A stretch of 35,352 bases of DNA from positions 1-35,352 of the forward strand of contig DXDE01000125.1 in assembly GCA_019115615.1 (NCBI GenBank), written 5' to 3'. Below the pieces are notes generated by a model. It saw only the letters and a program-made list of their open reading frames with translations. It was not told the origin of the DNA and searched no databases. Numbering within the stretch: the first letter of the stretch is position 1; each line of letters starts with the position of its first letter. Position numbers and translations under genes: made by a program. Of this stretch, positions 1 through 5,360 are shown in pieces. This DNA comes from Candidatus Agathobaculum merdavium (lineage in GTDB: Bacteria; Bacillota; Clostridia; Oscillospirales; Butyricicoccaceae).

Positions 1-774
1 GCAGACCCACCAAACCTTTTTGTGCGACCCTGCCGTGACCATCTGGGAAGTCAGGGAACTGTTCAGCGTTGGATGCCACTGTGCCGCGATTTCTGGCTGC
101 GTAGTAGCCAGATCATTGAACCCGGCCAGGACCTTTTTCCCTGCACAGTAAGGACAGCCCGATTCCCGAATGGTCCGCATCCCTACCTCAGCCATATACT
201 CGTGCCCAAGGGGGCAGATCCACCAGACACGCCGTTTGCATGCGGGGGTGACCTGGGACGGCAGCAGCGATCCATTTTTTGTGGGGTGCCACTCCTGCGC
301 CACCTCCGGAAACTGAGATGCCATGTCGTTCGCTCCCGGCATAATCACCCGTCCAGCGCAGACCGGGCATCCAGTCCCGTCCAATGTGCGGGACTGGACG
401 GAAACGCGCCACTCGTGACCCTTTTCACAGCGCCACCAGACTTTACGCTTGGTGCCAGAGGTCACTTCCCCGGGCGTCAGCGTGCCATTTTTCGTAGAGT
501 GCCACTGCTGAGCCAGTTCAGGAAACTGGCTTGCCAGATCATTGCTGCCGAGCGCCACCGCACGGTTTGCACACATCGGGCAACCGCAGCCATCTACACG
601 AGAGCGGATTTTCGCCTGCCATTCATGGCCCAGACTGCACCGCCACCACACCTTCTTCTCACTTCCAGGCAGTACATGTTCCGGAGTGAGCGGAAGATTG
701 GTGTCCTCTTCCCATTGATCCAGCAGCTCTTGCCGCCCTTCCCGTATGCAGAAATCATGCAGGCTTTCCCGCAT
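1..774 (-). CDS. Repeat-rich zinc-ribbon protein (DUF4379/treble-clef type), 3' end beyond window
   Basis: An open frame of at least 258 codons runs leftward from ATG at 774 and leaves the window without a stop. The start is chosen because AAGGGGGA lies 6 nt upstream. The protein holds about four tandem modules of roughly 70 residues. Each has an ND(L/M)A..PE.A..WHPT-like segment, then V-W-W-x-C, G-H-E-W/Y and a C-P-x-C-A pair (Cys46/65/68, 116/136/139, 187/207/210, then Cys258 at the edge). This is the pattern of the probable zinc-ribbon family PF14311, whose members are thought to bind nucleic acid. Some relatives, as I recall, carry a C-terminal nuclease-like domain, but that part would lie outside the window. 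No promoter in the present orientation faces the gene; a terminator faces it instead (853-888). Family assignment is confident; biochemical role is unknown. Confidence 0.85.
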   Translation of the reverse strand, partial: MRESLHDFCIREGRQELLDQWEEDTNLPLTPEHVLPGSEKKVWWRCSLGHEWQAKIRSRVDGCGCPMCANRAVALGSNDLASQFPELAQQWHSTKNGTLTPGEVTSGTKRKVWWRCEKGHEWRVSVQSRTLDGTGCPVCAGRVIMPGANDMASQFPEVAQEWHPTKNGSLLPSQVTPACKRRVWWICPLGHEYMAEVGMRTIRESGCPYCAGKKVLAGFNDLATTQPEIAAQWHPTLNSSLTSQMVTAGSHKKVWWVC

Positions 775-786
775 GGGCAGTCCCCC

Positions 787-816
787 TTCTATGCAGAATC
801 GACATTCTGCATAGAA
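787..816. repeat. Left recombination site of a putative invertible segment
   Basis: Near-perfect dyad: TTCTATGCAGAA (787-798), a 6-bp spacer TCGACA (799-804), then TTCTGCATAGAA (805-816). Two 12-bp inverted arms around a 6-bp asymmetric spacer is the usual plan of a tyrosine recombinase core site. The inner 14 bp (794-807, CAGAATCGACATTC) are the exact reverse complement of 1036-1049. The site lies just upstream of the ribosome binding site of the zinc-ribbon gene. Confidence 0.7.
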
Positions 817-852
817 CCGGCCCTTTCCTTCCAATCAAATGGGAAAAATGGG

Positions 853-888
853 AAAAAAATCGCCCATCTTTCTTGCGGAAAGAGGGCG
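853..888 (-). terminator. Rho-independent terminator facing the zinc-ribbon gene
   Basis: Read on the minus strand, CGCCC-TCTTTC pairs with GAAAGA-(T)-GGGCG: an 11-bp stem with one bulged base and a 5-nt loop, followed by ATTTTTTT. In the present orientation it would stop transcripts running leftward out of the recombinase gene before they reach the zinc-ribbon gene. It lies inside the predicted invertible segment. Confidence 0.8.
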
Positions 889-905
889 AAAGGGCGCGGA
901 AAGCC

Positions 906-943
906 AGACCGCATATGCAAATTATGCCTGCGGTCTATGTTTT
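906..943 (+). terminator. Weak hairpin with T-rich tail, possible terminator
   Basis: AGACCGCA (906-913) pairs with TGCGGTCT (929-936), followed by ATGTTTTTG. The loop is 15 nt and the T-run is short and offset, so function is uncertain. If the segment were inverted, this hairpin would sit between the recombinase gene and the promoter and could insulate the promoter from upstream read-through. Confidence 0.35.
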
Positions 944-967
944 TGCGCTCAAAATCTGAAAGATATC

Positions 968-996
968 TTGTCTTTCATGTCCACACCTGCTATAAT
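968..996 (+). promoter_or_regulatory. Strong sigma-A promoter inside the invertible segment (now facing right)
   Basis: TTGTCT (968-973), 17-bp spacer, TATAAT (991-996), with an extended -10 TG two bases upstream (TGC-TATAAT). Transcription would start near 1003 and run rightward, antisense to the 3' end of the recombinase gene. No plus-strand gene lies downstream. A dyad GAAAGA-N7-TCTTTC (958-976) overlaps the -35 and could be an operator. Inversion would place the -10 at 847-852 facing the zinc-ribbon gene, about 65 nt from its start codon. Confidence 0.8.
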
Positions 997-1035
997 GTCG
1001 GTGTATTATTTCAATATGTAGCCGATTTTGAGACG

Positions 1036-1049
1036 GAATGTCGATTCTG
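1036..1049. repeat. Right recombination site (inverted copy of the left site)
   Basis: GAATGTCGATTCTG, identical to the reverse complement of 794-807, with the same asymmetric 6-bp spacer TGTCGA (1039-1044) in opposite orientation. Its dyad is weaker than the left site's: C-G-GAA / TTC-T-G around the spacer. It lies 3 bp beyond the recombinase stop codon. Confidence 0.7.
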
Positions 1050-1052
1050 TGA

Positions 1053-1898
1053 CTACAACACAAGTCCCAGTCGGTCAATCTCCCGTTGGTGCTCTGTGCC
1101 TGAAGTAATCAGGTAGATGCGTGTGGTTTCGATGCTGCTGTGGCCTAGCAGGTCGGCCAGTTTTGCGATATCCCGGCAGGCATGATAGAAGACTGTGGCA
1201 AACAGGTGCCGCAGGTTATGTGGGAATACTTTTCCCGGTTCCACACCTGCGTACTTGCACAGCCCTTTCAGTTCTGCCCATATCTGTCGACGGCCAAGTT
1301 CCTTTCCGCTTTTGGTGCGAAAAATCGTGCCGGAAGCGGTTTTTTGTTTTTTAGCGTACCTCAGCAGCTTGCGACGCAGCTTTTCGGGAAGCAGGATGGT
1401 GCGGATCTTGCCTTTAAGCGCAATCACTGCTTTGCCATGCTGAGCAGCTTCCACGGTGATATACGGTACTTCGCTGACCCGGATGCCGGTCGCTCCAATG
1501 GTCTCCACCAGAAGTCCCAGTCGTTCCCGCCCCAATTTGCGCGCCGTGTTCAAAAGCCTCTGATAGTCTTCCTTCGTCAGTTCACGGTCGGCATCCCGAA
1601 ACAGGCAGCGCTGAATCTTGAGGAACTTTACCCGGCACTCCCGCAGGTCAAGGAACTCCAGCAGGCTGTTCAGGGCAGAGAGCATAGCATTGACTGTCGT
1701 CGGGGCATAGTTCTGCGCTATAAGATGCCCTTTCCACTCCGAAGTCAGCTCTTTTCTGATCGCACGACCGTCAAGCCAGCGGGCAAATGCCCGGATATCC
1801 CGAAGATATTTCTCCATGGTGGCACGGCTCTTCTCCTCCATCTGAAGATGATGGGCGTATGCTTGGATTTGTTGTTGTGTTAATTGATGATTCTTCAT
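1053..1898 (-). CDS. Tyrosine recombinase (XerC/D-like, probable invertase)
   Basis: A 281-residue tyrosine recombinase, short and Xer-like. It has an N-terminal SAM-like DNA-binding domain (about residues 5-90) and a complete catalytic domain: Arg140 (TGIRVSEV), a lysine in the beta-hairpin LKGKIRTI (162/164), His227-x-x-Arg230 (FPHNLRH), His253 (LGHSS) and nucleophile Tyr262 (TRIYL). ATG at 1898 follows AGGAGGG with a 5-nt spacing. These enzymes cut and rejoin DNA at paired sites through a 3'-phosphotyrosine. The gene ends 3 bp from one of two short inverted sites that bracket a promoter, so its likely job is inversion of that segment (inference). It could instead be the integrase of a small element, but no excisionase, tRNA attachment site or other element genes are visible. 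Confidence 0.9.
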   Translation of the reverse strand: MKNHQLTQQQIQAYAHHLQMEEKSRATMEKYLRDIRAFARWLDGRAIRKELTSEWKGHLIAQNYAPTTVNAMLSALNSLLEFLDLRECRVKFLKIQRCLFRDADRELTKEDYQRLLNTARKLGRERLGLLVETIGATGIRVSEVPYITVEAAQHGKAVIALKGKIRTILLPEKLRRKLLRYAKKQKTASGTIFRTKSGKELGRRQIWAELKGLCKYAGVEPGKVFPHNLRHLFATVFYHACRDIAKLADLLGHSSIETTRIYLITSGTEHQREIDRLGLVL

Positions 1899-1927
1899 AG
1901 AGACCCTCCTATCAGAACTATATCGCT

Positions 1928-1954
1928 ATTGTACAGGAAGCGCGAGAACAGCAA
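1928..1954 (-). promoter_or_regulatory. Possible promoter of the recombinase gene
   Basis: On the minus strand TTGCTG (1949-1954), a 15-bp spacer and TACAAT (1928-1933) lie about 30 bp upstream of the recombinase start. The spacing is short, so this is tentative. The -35 overlaps the inverted repeat 1952-1987. Confidence 0.35.
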
Positions 1955-1987
1955 CGCCCACAAAGTCAAATACTGCTGTGGGCGTTG
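1952..1987. repeat. 11-bp perfect inverted repeat upstream of the recombinase gene
   Basis: CAACGCCCACA (1952-1962) and TGTGGGCGTTG (1977-1987) are exact reverse complements with a 14-nt centre. There is no T-run on either side, so it does not look like a terminator. Its overlap with the possible -35 suggests an operator or a structured leader. The rest of 1988-2181 shows no credible gene. Confidence 0.55.
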
Positions 1988-2172
1988 TGCGCCGTATTGA
2001 TAGATTTGCCACTAACATAGAAAAGATATACGCTTATCAGATCCTTTCCTCTTCAAAACAATTCCGTTCGTATACCAGTTCCCACGCAAACTTGGCCCCA
2101 AAGGAAACTGTCCCCGGAGCACTTCTCTGTTATCTGCCAAATAAAATTCGAGGAAGTCAGTCCGAGAAAGCG

Positions 2173-2217
2173 TGTAATATAAAATCAGGGCCTGTGGTAC
2201 TCCACAGGCCCTGATTT
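2173..2217 (-). terminator. Terminator with 16-bp perfect stem
   Basis: AAATCAGGGCCTGTGG (2182-2197) pairs perfectly with 2202-2217 around a 4-nt loop. On the minus strand the stem is followed by a T-rich tail (TTTTATATT). It is probably the main terminator downstream of the aminotransferase gene. Confidence 0.75.
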
Positions 2218-2234
2218 CTCCCATACACGGCGTC

Positions 2235-2271
2235 AAGCCCCATAGGTACATTGTGTGCACCTATGGGGCTT
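2235..2271 (-). terminator. 13-bp perfect hairpin after the aminotransferase gene
   Basis: AAGCCCCATAGGT (2235-2247) pairs with ACCTATGGGGCTT (2259-2271). It lies 40 bp past the aminotransferase stop codon. There is no T-tract on the minus strand, so it may act as an RNA-stabilising or pausing hairpin ahead of the real terminator at 2182-2217. Confidence 0.5.
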
Positions 2272-2311
2272 ACCCCTTATCACGTCTTTTTCTACTGCCA
2301 TACGACGCATT

Positions 2312-3511
2312 TTATGCGTTCTTGATAAACTCCTCCAGCCGGTCAAGACCCTTGTCGATCTCCGCCAGCGAAGTCGCGTAGCTCCAGCGGACAAAGCCCG
2401 GTGCGGCAAATGCGGTGCATGGTACGGTCGCGACCAGTCCCTTCTCGAGGAACAGCTGCGCGAAATCCTCCGCGCTCTCGATCGTTTTGCCATACATCTG
2501 CTTGCCGAGGAAGTTCTTCATGTTCATCATAACATAGAACGCACCCTGCGGCTTGATGCAGGAAACGCCCTCAATGCGGTTCATGCGCTCGACCAGATGG
2601 TCGCGGCGGGCTTCAAACGCCTTTTTCATGACCTGCATATCTTCCTGCGGGCCCTTGAGCGCCACGATCGCCGCATACTGCGAAATGGTCGACGGCGCGG
2701 AGGTCGAGTGGCTCAGGTAGTTGCTCATCACCTTGGCAAGTTCCGGGTTGGAAGCGCTGTAACCGATACGCCAGCCGGTCATGGCGTAGCTCTTGGAGAC
2801 GCCATTGACGATGATCGTGCGGTTCTTGACATCCTCGCTGAGCGAAGCGAAGGAAACGAACTCAATATCGTCATACACCAGATTGCAGTAGATCTCGTCC
2901 GCAATGACATAGATGTTATGGCGGCAGCAGACCTCTGCGATCGCCTCCAGTTCCTTACGGGTGTAGACCATACCGGTCGGGTTGCAGGGCGAGTTGAGCA
3001 TGAACGCCTTGGTCTTGTCGGTGATCGCGGCTTCGAGCTGTGCGGCCGTGATCTTGAAGTCCTGCTCCTCTTCGGCGGTGACAATCACCGGTACTGCGCC
3101 CGCCTGCTGCACCATTTCCGAATAGCTGACCCAGTATGGCGCCGCAATGACGACCTCATCGCCGGGGTTGCACAGCGTCATCAGCGCAATATAGACCGAG
3201 TGCTTCGCGCCGGACGCGACCACGATCTGCTTCGGCTCATATTCCAGGCCGAAATCGGTTTTCAGGCGGTAGCACGCAGCCTCACGCAGCTGCATCAGGC
3301 CGGCAGCCGGTGTGTAGCGGGTCTGGTTGTTCTCGATCGCCTCAATGCCTGCCTGCTTGATATGCTCGGGGGTCGGGAAGTCCGGTTCGCCCGCGCCAAA
3401 GCCGACAACATCCTTGCCCTCCGCCTTCATCTGCTTGAACAGCGAGTCGATGACCAACGTTGTCGATGCCTGCACCCCTGCTGCAATCCTCGAAATCGGT
3501 TTCAATGCCAC
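2312..3511 (-). CDS. Pyridoxal-phosphate aminotransferase, aspartate-type (class I)
   Basis: A 399-residue fold-type I aminotransferase resembling the AspC/AspB group Ib enzymes. These move the amino group of aspartate or a related amino acid to 2-oxoglutarate in the cytoplasm. Visible signatures are GAGEPDFPTP near residue 40, the cofactor-binding S-P-x-NPTG loop (Asn177), DEIY (Asp205, Tyr208), the Schiff-base lysine Lys240 in VSKSYAMTGWR, and a C-terminal FVRWSYA arginine that should bind the substrate alpha-carboxylate. Length is normal. The start is GTG at 3511, with GGAG 9 nt upstream. It stands alone between two terminators, so it is probably monocistronic, although no clear promoter was identified in 3512-3611. 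Substrate specificity cannot be read from the sequence. Confidence 0.9.
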   Translation of the reverse strand: MALKPISRIAAGVQASTTLVIDSLFKQMKAEGKDVVGFGAGEPDFPTPEHIKQAGIEAIENNQTRYTPAAGLMQLREAACYRLKTDFGLEYEPKQIVVASGAKHSVYIALMTLCNPGDEVVIAAPYWVSYSEMVQQAGAVPVIVTAEEEQDFKITAAQLEAAITDKTKAFMLNSPCNPTGMVYTRKELEAIAEVCCRHNIYVIADEIYCNLVYDDIEFVSFASLSEDVKNRTIIVNGVSKSYAMTGWRIGYSASNPELAKVMSNYLSHSTSAPSTISQYAAIVALKGPQEDMQVMKKAFEARRDHLVERMNRIEGVSCIKPQGAFYVMMNMKNFLGKQMYGKTIESAEDFAQLFLEKGLVATVPCTAFAAPGFVRWSYATSLAEIDKGLDRLEEFIKNA

Positions 3512-3611
3512 GCTAAAGCACTCCTTTTCGTCTCTCTATGATTTTATTATATGCCTGCCGCCGTTTTTTTGCAAGTCTGCGTCTGCAAAACTGCAAAACG
3601 CAGGAATAGAA

Positions 3612-3635
3612 AAAACCGCCGGGCAGGGCGGTTTT
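3612..3635 (-). terminator. Terminator at the end of the long thiN-rsgA-prkC operon
   Basis: AAAACCGCC (3612-3620) pairs with GGCGGTTTT (3627-3635), loop 6 nt. On the minus strand the stem runs into a T-run (TTTTTTCT). It lies 12 bp after the thiN stop codon. Confidence 0.85.
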
Positions 3636-3647
3636 CGTGTGGAACTT

Positions 3648-4310
3648 TCACAAAGCGGGGGCGAGATCGCGCGAAAAGACGACGATCGCGCGCCCGTCCC
3701 GGATTTCGACCGCAACAGTCTCATTTGCTGCGGCCTCGTTGGAAATGGTGATCATGCCCGCGCGCGTGACCGTCGCGTCATGCAGCGGGTATTTTGCATT
3801 TTCGATTGTCACGCCATGCAGCACAGCGTCGAGCGGTACCAGCGAAAAATACTTGTACCCTGTCGGCATTTTGAATTTCATGCAGCCGCCCGCATGCAAA
3901 ACGATGCGGTTCTGTCGGTCAATGATCTCCATCTGCACGCCAAGGGCGTACGCCTCTTCGAGCAGCGACAGGTTTGCCAGCTCGTGATCGATGCGCCCGC
4001 CGGTTGCGCAGACCAGCGTCACCGCGGTACAGCCGCGGCGGATGACCTCACGCAGGCATCCCTGCGTGTCGGTGTCGTCCTTTTCGGGTTTGAGGCGGAT
4101 GATCTCCGTGCCTTCGATCTCCGGGCTGGAATCACAGTCCGCGATCATAAAGTCCGGGTGCAGGCCAAGCGCACGCGCATGGCGCAGCCCGCCGTCCGCG
4201 CAGGCGATCAGCGCGTCCGGATGCTCGTCCAGAAACGCACGGATGTAGCCGTATTCGGTTTCGGGCGCGGCCGCGAAAATCAGCGCGTGCCGCCCTTGGA
4301 AATCTCCCAT
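3648..4310 (-). CDS. thiN: Thiamine diphosphokinase
   Basis: A 220-residue thiamine pyrophosphokinase, which transfers pyrophosphate from ATP to thiamine to give the coenzyme thiamine diphosphate. Typical motifs are CADGGLRHA, DCDS, KDDTDTQ (acidic metal/ATP-binding cluster) and GGRIDHELANL, followed by a C-terminal beta-rich thiamine-binding domain with SLVPLD. It overlaps the end of rsgA by 31 nt. ATG at 4310 has AAAGGA 9 nt upstream inside rsgA, which suggests translational coupling. In many Firmicutes the order is prkC-rsgA-rpe-thiN; no rpe is present here. It is the last gene before the terminator. Confidence 0.9.
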   Translation of the reverse strand: MGDFQGRHALIFAAAPETEYGYIRAFLDEHPDALIACADGGLRHARALGLHPDFMIADCDSSPEIEGTEIIRLKPEKDDTDTQGCLREVIRRGCTAVTLVCATGGRIDHELANLSLLEEAYALGVQMEIIDRQNRIVLHAGGCMKFKMPTGYKYFSLVPLDAVLHGVTIENAKYPLHDATVTRAGMITISNEAAANETVAVEIRDGRAIVVFSRDLAPAL

Positions 4311-5179
4311 TGCTTCAAATCCTTTACACTGTCATACAGCTTGACATAGCTCTCATGCCGGCTTTTTGCGATCTCGCCCGCGGCAACGGCCGCGAGCACC
4401 GCGCAGCCCTTTTCCTTAACGTGTGCGCAGCCGGTAAACTGGCACTGTCCGATGTACGGCTCAAACTCGGGGAACGCATATTGCAGATCCTCAGCCAGCA
4501 CCAGATCCATCTGCTCGGTCTCAAACGAGGAAAAACCGGGCGTGTCCGCGATATAGCCGCCGCCCTCGATCGGGTGCAGCTCGACATGGCGCGTCGTGTG
4601 CTTACCGCGACCGATGCGGTCTGATATCGCGCCGACTTCGGCACCGAACTGCGGGTCGATGCGGTTGAGTACGCTCGACTTACCTACGCCTGAATTGCCC
4701 GCAAATGCGGCCACCCGGCCGCGCAGGCGGGCTTTGAGCGCATCGATTCCCTCGCCGGTCAGCGCACTGACGCGCAGCACATCAATGCCGCTTTTCTGAT
4801 AGGTCTCAAACAATTCGTCGCCCGGGTTTTCATCCGTCTTGTTGATGACGACCAGCGCGCCGATCTCCTTGTGCACCGCGATCGCCGTCACCTTATCGAT
4901 CAAAAACGGGTCGGTCACTGGCGGCGCAGCCGAGGCGACTGCGACCACCAGATCGAGGTTGGCTACCGCCGGGCGAACCAAGCTGTTCTTGCGCGGCGCG
5001 ATGTCCAGCAGATAGCCCGTGCCGTCCTCCGGCTGGACTTCGAGTGTGACACGGTCGCCCACGATGGGCTTTCCCACCGTTTTGCGGAACCGTCCGCGCG
5101 CCTTACATTCAATCAGACCATCGGCGGTATCCACATAGTAGAAGCCGCCGATGCCCTTGAGGATAATGCCTTCGGTCAA
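4280..5179 (-). CDS. rsgA: Ribosome small-subunit-dependent GTPase A
   Basis: A 299-residue circularly permuted GTPase that acts in late maturation of the 30S subunit. An N-terminal OB-fold (about 1-70) is followed by the permuted order of G motifs: G4 NKTD (113-116), P-loop GNSGVGKSS (161-169), the GRGKHTTRHV switch I region, and DTPG (212-215). The C-terminal zinc module is visible as CQFTGCAH...GCAV. The start is TTG at 5179, with AAGGGG 7 nt upstream; no ATG fits. It follows prkC after a 181-bp gap, so it may have an extra promoter, but none is clear there. Confidence 0.95.
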   Translation of the reverse strand: MTEGIILKGIGGFYYVDTADGLIECKARGRFRKTVGKPIVGDRVTLEVQPEDGTGYLLDIAPRKNSLVRPAVANLDLVVAVASAAPPVTDPFLIDKVTAIAVHKEIGALVVINKTDENPGDELFETYQKSGIDVLRVSALTGEGIDALKARLRGRVAAFAGNSGVGKSSVLNRIDPQFGAEVGAISDRIGRGKHTTRHVELHPIEGGGYIADTPGFSSFETEQMDLVLAEDLQYAFPEFEPYIGQCQFTGCAHVKEKGCAVLAAVAAGEIAKSRHESYVKLYDSVKDLKQWEISKGGTR

Positions 5180-5271
5180 ACTTTCGCCCCTTCCGATTCG
5201 GGTAATGCCACATCATTCGGCAAAAACGATTTTCGTGTAAATTTTACGTTCGGATGCGGCGCGGTTTTGCA

Positions 5272-5290
5272 GCAATACTTGGTGTATTGC
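5272..5290. repeat. Small inverted repeat in the prkC-rsgA gap
   Basis: GCAATAC (5272-5278), TTGGT, GTATTGC (5284-5290): a 7-bp stem. On the minus strand it has no T-run after it, so it may be a leader hairpin or protein-binding dyad for rsgA. The 181-bp gap 5180-5360 otherwise shows AT-rich sequence without a gene. Confidence 0.4.
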
Positions 5291-5360
5291 AAAAAAGCGC
5301 AACAAAATCCCAGCGGAAAATTTTCGCAAAGCGTCGAAGACGCAATGATACGGGATTTCC

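Noticed and set aside
839-1021. 60-residue open frame with cysteines in the invertible segment
   Set aside because: No ribosome binding site, and the terminator and promoter sequences explain the region better.
22-1116. Long plus-strand open frame over the left end
   Set aside because: It lies antisense to the zinc-ribbon gene and runs through the inverted repeats and promoter. Its protein has no recognisable pattern, while the minus strand gives clean zinc modules.
1053-1898. Recombinase as integrase of a genomic island with a tRNA attachment site
   Set aside because: No tRNA, excisionase or direct-repeat attachment sites are visible. The nearby short inverted sites around a promoter point to an invertase. 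It remains possible if the island lies to the left of the window.
2012-2260. 82-residue minus-strand frame downstream of the aminotransferase
   Set aside because: It is made largely of the two terminator hairpins and shows no protein pattern.
3512-3611. Riboswitch or T-box ahead of the aminotransferase, and a thiamine riboswitch near thiN
   Set aside because: Only an ordinary terminator and a short leader are visible; no T-box or THI-box pattern was found.
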